Shown one piece after another: positions 9,258 through 16,320 of a DNA stretch of 64,000 nucleotides. The notes beneath the pieces were generated by a model. It had not been told where the DNA came from, searched no databases, and worked only from the letters and a program-made list of their open reading frames with translations. How positions within the stretch are numbered: the first letter of the stretch is position 1; every line of letters starts with the position of its first letter. The translations under genes were made by a program, and so were the position numbers. This DNA comes from Mycolicibacterium grossiae (lineage in GTDB: Bacteria > Actinomycetota > Actinomycetes > Mycobacteriales > Mycobacteriaceae), in NCBI RefSeq assembly GCF_008329645.1, contig NZ_CP043474.1, positions 3,348,001 to 3,412,000 of the forward strand. The letters are read 5' to 3'.

Positions 9258-10217
9258 TCAGCCCTCCACCTCGACGGACAACCACTGTTCGAGCGTGATG
9301 CCGAAGGCGTGCGCCTGGCACAGCTCGGCGTCGCGGTGCCTGCCGATCGCCGGGTCCACCCATTCGACGAACTCGCGTTCGGGGTGGCTCGCGTCGCGCA
9401 TGTGGATGAAGTAGTCGAAGGCGCCGTAGCCGGGCACGCGGTCGCGCCGGATCCGCCACGGCAGCGGCAGCCGGTAGAGCCGCGTGCCGCGGACGCCGAC
9501 GTCGACGAGTTCGGCGTCGGAGTCGACGACGAGCTTCTCGAACGACAGGAAGGTCAGGGCAACCGAGCGCTGATCGGCGTTCTCGAGCTGCGCGATCTGC
9601 TGAATGAGCAGCTCGCTGCCCAGCACCTTCCGGTACAGCGCGGGCTCGAACTCGGCACCGCGCAGGTAGTAGTCGCCGGTACCGTCGCGCCACTCGACGG
9701 CGGGCCGACCGGTGTCGTCGTGCAGCAGGTCGGGTCTGTCCTCGGCCGTGCGCACCGCGGGCAACGGCACGGCCAGCAGCTCGCCGCGTGCGGGCACCAG
9801 CCAGCCCAGGCCCGCGGCGTGCGCGTCGGTCAGGGCGCGGGAGAAGTGCGCCCACCGGCTCGCGACGACGACGGCCTCGGTGTCGAGCCACCAGTGTCCC
9901 GGGCTGCGACGCCGAAGCTCGGCGTCCAGCACCCGGTCGAAGACCGTGCGGGCCTCGTCCCGCGCCGCGGGGGCGACCGTGGTGGCGGGCGTGCTCCCGA
10001 TCGTTGTGCCGGCCGCGTTGCCGAACAGCGTGTCGCCGGGGTCGTCGTCGGCGGCCCAGAACGACGCGGTCCGCCAGGTGGGGTCGGTGCCGCGCTGGGC
10101 GGCGATCCCGAGGGCGTGGTCCAGCCGCGCGATGACCGTGACGGTGTCTTGGATCAGCCCACGGACGGCGGCGAAGTGGGCCACCGCGGCCCGCACGGCA
10201 GCCTCGTCGAACGCCAT
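9258..10217 (-). CDS. Conserved hypothetical protein, unrecognised
   Basis: A 319-residue soluble-looking protein with no signal peptide or membrane segment. It is rich in Trp and acidic residues, with a central FYLR-like stretch (GDYYLRGAEFEPALYRKVLGSELLIQQI) and a C-terminal EWVDP...AFGITLEQWLSVEVEG. I do not recognise catalytic motifs. It begins nine bases after the stop of the 112-residue gene at 10227-10565, so the two probably form an operon. The pairing suggests a functional partner of that small protein. Confidence 0.6.
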   Translation of the reverse strand: MAFDEAAVRAAVAHFAAVRGLIQDTVTVIARLDHALGIAAQRGTDPTWRTASFWAADDDPGDTLFGNAAGTTIGSTPATTVAPAARDEARTVFDRVLDAELRRRSPGHWWLDTEAVVVASRWAHFSRALTDAHAAGLGWLVPARGELLAVPLPAVRTAEDRPDLLHDDTGRPAVEWRDGTGDYYLRGAEFEPALYRKVLGSELLIQQIAQLENADQRSVALTFLSFEKLVVDSDAELVDVGVRGTRLYRLPLPWRIRRDRVPGYGAFDYFIHMRDASHPEREFVEWVDPAIGRHRDAELCQAHAFGITLEQWLSVEVEG

Positions 10218-10226
10218 GACGGCCGG

Positions 10227-10565
10227 TCAGTCCTGCACGTAGCGCATCCGTGGGCGTGGGTCGACCGACGAGCCGACGTCGTACTCGGTCTTGCGCAGCA
10301 CGCGCCAGATGCCCGCGGGGACGTCGAGTTCCCGGTGCTGGTCGTGGTCCTTGCGGTGCGAGAGCCGGGTGGGCTGGTCGAGGTCGACGTAGAGGTCGCC
10401 GTTGGCCGCGACGATCCGGGCGAAGGCGGTGTCGCTGTCCAGGACGTGGTGGTGACCGGACTCGCTGTGCCCGACGACGCACGTGGTGACGAGTTCGGTG
10501 AAGCCGGCCGGCGCGCAGCGGACCGGGAGCAGCATGACTTCGCCGTGACGGATGGGATTGTGCAT
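10227..10565 (-). CDS. Small conserved hypothetical protein, partner of the downstream gene
   Basis: A 112-residue protein beginning HNPIRHGEVMLLPV and containing a striking GHSESGHHHVL segment, then ADLYVDLDQPTRLSHRKDHDQHRELDVPAGIWRVLRKTEYD. The histidine cluster and beta-rich composition could make a metal-binding cupin-like or beta-barrel fold, but this is only inference. It is the first gene of a two-gene minus-strand unit with the 319-residue protein. No homologue is recognised with confidence. Confidence 0.55.
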   Translation of the reverse strand: MHNPIRHGEVMLLPVRCAPAGFTELVTTCVVGHSESGHHHVLDSDTAFARIVAANGDLYVDLDQPTRLSHRKDHDQHRELDVPAGIWRVLRKTEYDVGSSVDPRPRMRYVQD

Positions 10566-10872
10566 GGACGGTCTCCTCGCGCTCGTACCCTGATGGCGGT
10601 GACCGTACGGCGGGGGTCCGACAGATGGGCGTGGTCACGGAACGGTCACGATTCGATCACCTGGTGTTGCCGCATTTCTTAGCTCGACGCCCGCTTCCTT
10701 AACCCTCCTTCAGGATTGGCGACGGAAGTGCGGCGAAGGTCACGCGCTGAGCTGTAACGCTCCTCGGCGGTCCGAAAAGCGGCGCCGCAGCGGCATTTCG
10801 ACCCGTCGGTGCGTCGGTACGTTGGCTCTGGGCCGGGGGATGCCCACGAGAGACACCGAAGGAATCGACGAA
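10566..10872. other. 307-base intergenic region between divergent genes
   Basis: This stretch separates the minus-strand hypothetical pair from the plus-strand haemophore-like gene and should hold two divergent promoters. The only clear elements I can point to are AT-richer patches around 10670-10715 and a GAAGGA ribosome site at 10858-10863. No gene or strong inverted repeat was seen. Confidence 0.5.
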
Positions 10873-11256
10873 ATGAACATGACGAAATCGACCGTGCGCC
10901 GTGCCGTTGCCGGCGTCGTGGCCACCGGCGCGTTGAGCGTCATGGCGGGCGCCGTGGCCGTGCCGACGGCGAGTGCCGCCCCGTGCACCGCCAGCGGTCT
11001 GGCGACCACGGCCAGCGGCGTGCTGGGCACCGCCGGCGGCTACCTGGATGCGCACCCGGGTGCCAATGACGCGCTGACCAAGGCCGCGAACCTGCCGGCC
11101 GACCAGGCGGAGTCGTCGGTGCGCGCCTACTTCACGGCGCACCCGAACGAGTACGTGGACCTGCAGAACATCGTGCGGCCGCTCAAGGACCTGCGGGGCC
11201 AGTGCGGCGTCTCGGTGACGCCGGCCCAGCTGGCGATGCTGGTCGACGCGCTGTAG
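10873..11256 (+). CDS. Secreted haemophore-related haem-binding-type protein
   Basis: A 127-residue exported protein. The N-terminus has two basic residues, a hydrophobic core and a signal peptidase site after PTASA, leaving a mature chain starting APCTASG. The mature part has one cysteine near its start and one near the end (GQCGV), a YLDAHPG segment and an HPNEYVDLQNIVRPLKDL helix. That is the arrangement of mycobacterial haemophore-related (MHB-type) proteins. The ATG at 10873 is nine bases after GAAGGA, which favours it over the upstream GTG at 10822. A perfect hairpin terminator follows the stop. Confidence 0.7.
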   Translation: MNMTKSTVRRAVAGVVATGALSVMAGAVAVPTASAAPCTASGLATTASGVLGTAGGYLDAHPGANDALTKAANLPADQAESSVRAYFTAHPNEYVDLQNIVRPLKDLRGQCGVSVTPAQLAMLVDAL

Positions 11257-11272
11257 GTCGGACCTCCCGATG

Positions 11273-11305
11273 ACCGCCGCCGCACCCCTCGGGTGCGGCG
11301 GCGGT
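11273..11305 (+). terminator. Perfect 15-bp stem-loop after the haemophore-like gene
   Basis: ACCGCCGCCGCACCC at 11273-11287 pairs exactly with 11291-11305 around a CTC loop. No U-tract follows, as is usual for mycobacterial terminators. It lies 17 bases after the stop codon. Confidence 0.75.
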
Positions 11306-11442
11306 GTCGTGTCGGGCGGGTGCTAGCGCGAATGTCGCTGCGGCGCAACCGCCATGTGCGGTACTTGGGGATAACGGCGTGACTGTGCACAACCGGGCTC
11401 GTCGACCCGATTTCGTCGGCGCCGGGGCGCAGCGTGTCAGCC

Positions 11443-11814
11443 ATGACCCAACCCACGACACGCGCTCAACTGGGAGCGCTCGGTGAGCAACTGGCCGTCG
11501 AGCATCTGACCGCGCTCGGCTGGCGGATCCTGGCCCGCAACTGGCGCTGCCGGTGGGGCGAACTCGACGTGATCGCCGACGATCCGGCGGCCGGGGCGGT
11601 GGTCTTCGTCGAGGTGAAGACCCGCCGCGGGGACGGGTTCGGCGGGGTGGCCCAGGCCGTCACGCCGGACAAGGTGCGCCGGTTGCGGCGGCTGGCCGGG
11701 CTGTGGCTGATGGAGCAGTCGGGCAGCTGGCCGCACATCCGCATCGACGTCATCGGCGTCCGCGCGGCGCCCCGGGCCGAGCCGGAGATCAGCCACGTCG
11801 TGGGGGTGGGGTGA
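11443..11814 (+). CDS. yraN: YraN family (UPF0102) nuclease-like protein
   Basis: A 123-residue protein with the YraN fold of restriction-endonuclease type. It has GELGEQLAVEHLTALGWRILARNWR-like helices, then GELDVIADD and VVFVEVKTRR, supplying the D...ExK metal-binding core. It corresponds by position to Rv2898c. The ATG at 11443 gives the usual family start (MTQPTTRAQLGALGE). Its TGA shares a base with the ATG of yifB (TGATG), so the genes are translationally coupled. Homologues are linked to DNA processing, but the cellular role is not settled. Confidence 0.85.
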   Translation: MTQPTTRAQLGALGEQLAVEHLTALGWRILARNWRCRWGELDVIADDPAAGAVVFVEVKTRRGDGFGGVAQAVTPDKVRRLRRLAGLWLMEQSGSWPHIRIDVIGVRAAPRAEPEISHVVGVG

Positions 11815-13250
11815 TGGCGCTGGGGCGGGCGTTCTCGGTCGCGGTACGGGGGCTGCAGGGGCACCTGGTGGAGATCGAGGCCGACATCACCTCGGGGCTG
11901 CCCGGCGTGCACCTCGTCGGGTTGGCCGATGCAGCGCTGCAGGAGTCGCGAGACCGGGTGCGCGCCGCGGTCACCAACTGCGGCAACACCTGGCCGATGG
12001 CGCGGCTGACGTTGGCGCTGTCGCCGGCGACGCTGCCGAAGATGGGCTCGGTGTACGACATCGCGCTCGCGTTGGCGGTGCTGTCGGCCGACCGCAAGAC
12101 CGCGTGGTCGCGGCTCGAGAAGAGCGTGCTGCTGGGCGAACTCGCCCTCGACGGGCGGGTGCGTCCGGTCGCGGGCGTGCTGCCGGCGGTGCTCGCGGCC
12201 AAGCGCGAGGGCATGCCGACGGTCGTCGTCCCGTTCGACAACCTCGCCGAGGCCAGCCTCGTCGACGGCATCGACGTGCGCGGTGCGCGGTCGCTACGGG
12301 AACTGCAGGAGTGGGCGGAGGGCAAGGCGCAGCTCGCCGAGCGCGTCGCCGCCCCGGCGTTCGCCAGCGACGTGACCTCCGACCTCGTCGACGTGGTGGG
12401 ACAGGGCCAGGCCCGCTACGCCGTGGAGGTCGCCGCCGCCGGTGCGCACCACCTGATGCTGACCGGGCCGCCGGGCATCGGCAAGACGATGCTGGCGCAA
12501 CGCCTTCCGGGGCTGCTGCCGGAGTTGTCGCACGACGAGTCACTGGAAGTGACGGCCATCCATTCGGTGGCGGGTCTGCTGTCGGGGGACCGGCCGCTGA
12601 TCACCCGGCCGCCGTTCATCGCGCCGCACCACACCTCGTCGGTCGCGGCGATGGTCGGTGGCGGCACCGGCATGGCCCGGCCCGGCGCGGTCAGCCGCGC
12701 CCACCGCGGCGTGCTGTTCCTCGACGAGTGCGCCGAGATCGGCGTCAGCGTGTTGGAGGCGTTGCGAACCCCGTTGGAGGACGGCGAGGTTCGGCTCGCC
12801 CGCCGCGACGGCGTCGCCCGTTATCCGGCGCGCTTCCAGCTGGTGCTCGCCGCCAACCTGTGTCCGTGTGCCCCTGCCGATCCGCAGGACTGCATGTGCC
12901 CCGCGGCGATCAGGCGGCGTTACCTCGGCAAGCTGTCCGGGCCGCTGCTCGACCGGGTCGACCTGAGGGTGCAGATGCATCCGATCAAGTCCGGCGCCAT
13001 CGCCGAGAACGCGGCGGGCGAGCCCAGCGCGAAGGTTCAGGCACGGGTCGCGGCGGCGCGCGAGGCCGCCGCGGCACGGTGGTCGGCGCACTCCTTCCGG
13101 ACCAACGCCGAGGTGCCCGGCGCGCTGCTGCGCCGCCGGTACCGGCTCTCCAAGGCGGCGATGCAGCCGCTCGGCATGGCACTCGACCGCGGTCTGCTCA
13201 GCGTGCGGGGCCTCGACCGGACGCTGCGCGTCGCGTGGACGCTAATCTAG
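11814..13250 (+). pseudogene. yifB: YifB/ComM-type Mg-chelatase-like AAA ATPase, 3' end severed by prophage
   Basis: A 478-residue reading frame with all upstream YifB landmarks: FSVAVRGLQGHLVEIEADI at the start, Walker A GPPGIGKT at about 220, LFLDECAE (Walker B) near 305, and a cysteine cluster CPCAPADPQDCMCP near 350. After LRVAWTL the native frame is lost: two element-derived bases pairs later a TAG ends it as LI-stop. The missing last part (ADLAGL... 31 codons including VAWTL) lies at 30243-30338. Removing the insertion restores a 503-residue protein. Only the C-terminal helix is lost, so residual activity is possible. ComM-type proteins help branch migration in transformation. Confidence 0.92.
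13230..13243. repeat. attL core of the serine-integrase element
   Basis: GTCGCGTGGACGCT here is identical to 30243-30256. On the left, yifB coding sequence runs into it in frame; on the right, non-yifB sequence (AATCTAG) follows. The integrase gene begins 30 bases further on. The exact 2-bp crossover inside the 14-bp identity cannot be told from sequence. Confidence 0.85.
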
Positions 13251-13273
13251 CAGAGGTGCGGTATTCTGCAATA

Positions 13274-14677
13274 GTGCGCGCAGCGATTTATCTGAGGCAA
13301 TCTCAGGACCGAAGTGGGGAAGGGTTTGGCGTCGAACGCCAGCGGCAAGATGTCAACGCGCTCATCACATCTCGCGGCTGGACCACGGTCGCGGAGTTCG
13401 TCGACAACGACGTATCCGCCCTCAGTCGCAAGCCCCGCCCCCAATTCACCGAAATGATGCGTCGCGTGGACGCGGGAGACTTCGACGTCATCGTCGCCCG
13501 CCACATGGACCGCCTGCTGCGCCGGCTAAGCGAGTTCGAGAGCGTCCTCGAGCGGTGCCAGAAGGTGGGTGCCGCGATCGTCACGGCCGCCGACGGCGTC
13601 GACACCTCGACCGACGGCGGCAGGCTGGTTGCCCGCATCCTCTCGTCCGTCGCGCAGGGGGAGGTCGAGAGAAAGGGCGCACGGCAACGGTCCGCCGCGG
13701 TGCAGGCTGCCCAGCAAGGCCGGTGGGTCGGAGGGCGGCGTGCGTTCGGGTACGAGCAGGACGGCGTCACCATCCGTGACTCCGAGGCGGACCTCATTCG
13801 AGTTGGCTTCGCCGACGTCATGGCCGGTGAGTCGCTTGGGGAGATCGCTCGGCGCTGGACGGCGTCCGGTCTGCCGACGAGCCAGGGGCGGGAGACGTGG
13901 AGTCGGGGCGCAGTGAAGGACGTGCTGACTAATCCGCGCTGCGCCGGCTTACGTCGGTACCGCAGCGTCGAGGACCGCGCTGCCATCCGTCAAAATCCCG
14001 AACTCGGGATTACCGGGACTGCAGAATGGCCGGCGATCGTCGACGAAGCGACCTGGCGCGCAGCGGTCCGGATCCTCTGCGACCCCGGCCGGTACAGGCC
14101 CGCCAAGTGGGGCAAGGGGCTTCTCACCGGTGTCGCTGTCTGCGGTGAGTGCGGCGCTGCTGTACACCGCGGAGGCGGCTATAGCCGCGAGGTGCCAACG
14201 TACCGCTGCACCAGCGGCAAGCACTTCGCGCGGAAGGCCGACCCGGTCGACGAGTACATCACCATGATCACCATCGGTCGGCTGACGGAACCCGACGCCG
14301 CGGCGCTCTGGTCGGCCGACCTGCCTGACGCAGCCGACCTCATGGCACAAGCGGACATCCTCCGGCGCCGCCGAGACGACATCGCTCTCGACTATGCAGA
14401 CGGCGTCATGGACCGGCAGCAATTCAGAGCCGCCAACGAACGCGTCCTAACCAAGCTCGCCGACGTCGAGCGGCAGATCGCAGCCGCCGGCACGTCCTCG
14501 CCCCTATCGATCGTCGCGGCCGACGACGTGGCGGCCACCTGGGACACCCTCTCGGTGGCACAGCGCCGCGGTATCGTCGCCGCGCTTATGACGCCCGTTC
14601 TCCATCGGCCGGGTAGGGGAGCCCGTGATTTTCGACCCGAGACGGTCGACATTCGCTGGAAGGGACAGAACCGGTGA
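13274..14677 (+). CDS. int: Large serine integrase of the prophage
   Basis: A 467-residue serine recombinase. The catalytic domain begins AAIYLRQSQDRSGEG with the nucleophile serine at residue 10; the GVERQRQDV, VARHMDRLLRR and GRLVARILSSVAQGEVE helices follow. A recombinase domain (GRRAFGYEQDG, RGAVKDVLTNPRCAGLRRYR) leads to a zinc-ribbon-like part with CGECG at about 293-297 and YRCTSGKHFARKADPVDEY, then a coiled-coil segment near 370-410. GTG at 13274 gives the normal family start; an in-frame GTG at 13256 is possible. It should catalyse attP x attB integration into yifB. The next gene overlaps its stop by four bases. Confidence 0.95.
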   Translation: MRAAIYLRQSQDRSGEGFGVERQRQDVNALITSRGWTTVAEFVDNDVSALSRKPRPQFTEMMRRVDAGDFDVIVARHMDRLLRRLSEFESVLERCQKVGAAIVTAADGVDTSTDGGRLVARILSSVAQGEVERKGARQRSAAVQAAQQGRWVGGRRAFGYEQDGVTIRDSEADLIRVGFADVMAGESLGEIARRWTASGLPTSQGRETWSRGAVKDVLTNPRCAGLRRYRSVEDRAAIRQNPELGITGTAEWPAIVDEATWRAAVRILCDPGRYRPAKWGKGLLTGVAVCGECGAAVHRGGGYSREVPTYRCTSGKHFARKADPVDEYITMITIGRLTEPDAAALWSADLPDAADLMAQADILRRRRDDIALDYADGVMDRQQFRAANERVLTKLADVERQIAAAGTSSPLSIVAADDVAATWDTLSVAQRRGIVAALMTPVLHRPGRGARDFRPETVDIRWKGQNR

Positions 14678-15123
14678 CCGAGCCGAACCTGACGGAGTGG
14701 TGGCATGCCCTTGTCGCCGCCTCGAGCGACCGTGACAAAGCTATTCAAGACGCCTGGCAGCAGCTGCGGGATGGCAAGTTCATCTCAAAGGTGACTGTTC
14801 ACACTTATCGATGCCCACGGTGCAGTGGCCCCCCATTAGTCGTAGTCATTCGCATCGGCGACAACACGCTTGCGCATGTCCGCGACATCAAATTGTCGCG
14901 CGGAAAGAACAATGCGTCATCAACGCCGGCAGCACGCGAGCGGAACACGCTCGACGGCGATCGACACTGGCCATCCCATGTCTACGACGTCGGTCAGCTG
15001 GCTCCCGATGGCGGCTTTCGCGTGGAGTGCCGACACGTCTCGAAGACGGTGAGTGCGGCCGAGGTGTTAGCGATAACGGCGAACGTAAAACCCGGACATC
15101 CCGGCGCGCCGACCGTCCTTTGA
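14674..15123 (+). CDS. Prophage protein with a CxxC motif, unknown function
   Basis: A 149-residue protein starting at the GTG that overlaps the integrase stop (GTGA). It contains YRCPRCSGPPLVVVIRIG near residues 46-62, a possible half zinc ribbon, and a second isolated cysteine in FRVECRHVSKTV. An early LTEWWHALVAASSDRDKAIQDAWQQLRDG helix precedes it. The position directly behind the integrase is often used for a directionality or regulatory factor, but nothing in the sequence proves that here. Confidence 0.6.
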   Translation: MTEPNLTEWWHALVAASSDRDKAIQDAWQQLRDGKFISKVTVHTYRCPRCSGPPLVVVIRIGDNTLAHVRDIKLSRGKNNASSTPAARERNTLDGDRHWPSHVYDVGQLAPDGGFRVECRHVSKTVSAAEVLAITANVKPGHPGAPTVL

Positions 15124-15194
15124 TTTGCAGATGCGCTAGCATCAGCAGTACTTGCCCGCCTGTGGAGGCGAATTCGGAATCGTGCAGGGCGCCG

Positions 15195-15210
15195 GAACCC
15201 AAAGGGGTTC
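15195..15210 (+). promoter_or_regulatory. Hairpin covering the ribosome binding site of the next gene
   Basis: GAACCC at 15195-15200 pairs perfectly with GGGTTC at 15205-15210 around AAAG. The stem contains the AAAGGGG that serves as ribosome site for the ATG at 15214. The fold would reduce translation initiation unless opened. Confidence 0.4.
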
Positions 15211-15213
15211 TGC

Positions 15214-15420
15214 ATGCCTGCATCCAGTACGAAACAGTTGCAAGCCAAGACGGCCGCGGCGAAACGATGGAACAGCCCTGACGTCGACAATCTCTCTCGC
15301 GAGTACGCCGCCCGGCGCATCACGGACTGCGTCAAGAAGGTGCTCGCCTCCGCGCCACCACTGACCGACGAACAGCGCGACCGCATCGCCGCCATCCTCC
15401 GCGGGGGTGATGCCGCGTGA
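15214..15420 (+). CDS. Small prophage protein, first gene of the overlapping block
   Basis: A 68-residue, Ala/Arg-rich helical protein (TKQLQAKTAAAKRWNSPD, then ITDCVKKVLASAPPLTDEQRDRIAAIL). It starts at ATG 15214 four bases after a hairpin that includes AAAGGGG. Its TGA overlaps the GTG of the next gene. Similar short helical proteins occur at this place in actinobacterial prophages, but I cannot assign a role. Confidence 0.55.
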   Translation: MPASSTKQLQAKTAAAKRWNSPDVDNLSREYAARRITDCVKKVLASAPPLTDEQRDRIAAILRGGDAA

Positions 15421-15635
15421 AGCGACGAGATCCAATGGCACTGCCGAGACATTGCGACCAGTGCAGAACACGCCTCGCCGCCGACACTGTCAGCAGGGAC
15501 TGGTTCCTGGTGCTAGACCGCACTCCGGCGCCGTTGTTGACCTGTTCAACAAGGGCGCCGGAGTGCGGTCGTCGATGCAGGGCATGCGCGATGCAGCACG
15601 GTGTCGTACTGGGACACGGTGGTGATAGCGCGTGA
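15417..15635 (+). CDS. Small cysteine-rich prophage protein carrying a large inverted repeat
   Basis: A 72-residue frame beginning at the GTG that overlaps the preceding stop and ending in the GTGA overlap of the following gene. It contains RHCDQCRT near the start and CGRRCRACAMQHG near the end, giving a plausible two-by-two cysteine zinc site. The middle of the gene is a 55-base inverted repeat (15516-15570), so the coding sequence is under a second constraint. The protein function is unknown. Confidence 0.5.
   Translation: MKRRDPMALPRHCDQCRTRLAADTVSRDWFLVLDRTPAPLLTCSTRAPECGRRCRACAMQHGVVLGHGGDSA
15516..15570. repeat. 55-base near-perfect inverted repeat inside the prophage replication block
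   Basis: The outer arms 15516-15532 and 15554-15570 are perfectly complementary (17 bp, GACCGCACTCCGGCGCC). After one G/G mismatch a further 7 bp pair (TTGTTGA with TCAACAA) around the loop CCTGT. The total is 24 bp paired in 25 positions. It lies inside an open frame. It is not followed by a T-run and is far longer than the other hairpins in this window. A replication, packaging or protein-binding site, or a transcript-processing structure, are all possible. Confidence 0.9.
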
Positions 15636-15835
15636 CCGAAAAGAGAAACCGCCCGGGCGGGCGGTCCCAGGCGGCTTCAGAGTCATCGGCGGACGACTAC
15701 TCCAATCCTACCGCGCGCTGCCGTCACTGCAGGCGACCAATCCGCGCTGCCCTGAGCGTGTCTCGGGCAAGCGGGCCGCGCTGCTGGCGGCGCAACCGTC
15801 ACCTCCTGGGTAGCAGTTCGGTGGTGGCCGCATGA
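15632..15835 (+). CDS. DUF6011-like small zinc-ribbon protein
   Basis: A 67-residue protein with the spacing C-R-H-C-R-R-P near residue 30 and SGPRCWRR near residue 48, which resembles the DUF6011 pattern CxxCGRxL...GxGPxCxxR common in mycobacteriophages and their hosts. Probable zinc binding, possibly nucleic-acid contact. The GTG at 15632 overlaps the preceding stop, and its TGA overlaps the ATG of the DnaB-N-like gene (ATGA). Confidence 0.6.
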   Translation: MTEKRNRPGGRSQAASESSADDYSNPTARCRHCRRPIRAALSVSRASGPRCWRRNRHLLGSSSVVAA

Positions 15836-16320
15836 CTCAACCACCCATCGGTACCCACCCGGACGCGGACGTCCTGTTCATTGGCGCGCTCCTCTGGGCC
15901 AAGGCGCGTTTCGAGGCGCGACTGATGGTCCGCACAATCCGCGAGGAAGACTTCGAGAAGCCCAGCGTCGCAGCAGTGTTCGCGGCAATCACGACGCTCA
16001 TCGAGGACGAGTCAAAGCCATACGGTCCTCAATTGGTTCTCGACGAATTGCGCCGCAGCGGAACCTTCGATCCGAACGTCTCGCGTCATCTCCAAGACGC
16101 GACGACGTCCGGCGTCGACACGGGAGCCCCTCTGCGTCATTACGCCGCGGCGATGTTGGCGAACACGTTCCGGCGTCGCGTCGAATCGCTGGGCACTGCG
16201 CTCATCCAAACGGCGCCCTACGCGTCGGAGGACGAGCTGGCTCACGTCGTCGAAACCGGCGCTTCATCGGTCAACGACTGCCTTGCGCGGCTACGGCAGA
16301 TGCGAGGTGAGGCGCAGTGA
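15832..16320 (+). CDS. Stand-alone DnaB helicase N-terminal-like protein
   Basis: A 162-residue helical protein resembling only the N-terminal domain of replicative DnaB helicases: IGALLWAKARFEARLMVRTIREEDFEKPSVAAVFAAI, then YGPQLVLDELRRSG, and an LRHYAAAMLANTFRRRVESLG helix. No RecA-like motor is attached. The next gene, overlapping by GTGA, encodes an ATPase. This suggests a two-protein replication helper, perhaps a loader or adaptor for host DnaB. The assignment is by pattern only. Confidence 0.6.
   Translation: MTQPPIGTHPDADVLFIGALLWAKARFEARLMVRTIREEDFEKPSVAAVFAAITTLIEDESKPYGPQLVLDELRRSGTFDPNVSRHLQDATTSGVDTGAPLRHYAAAMLANTFRRRVESLGTALIQTAPYASEDELAHVVETGASSVNDCLARLRQMRGEAQ

Noticed and set aside
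7950..10682. A 910-codon plus-strand frame over the iron-type importer region
   Set aside because: Covers several well-supported minus-strand genes and has no recognisable domain.
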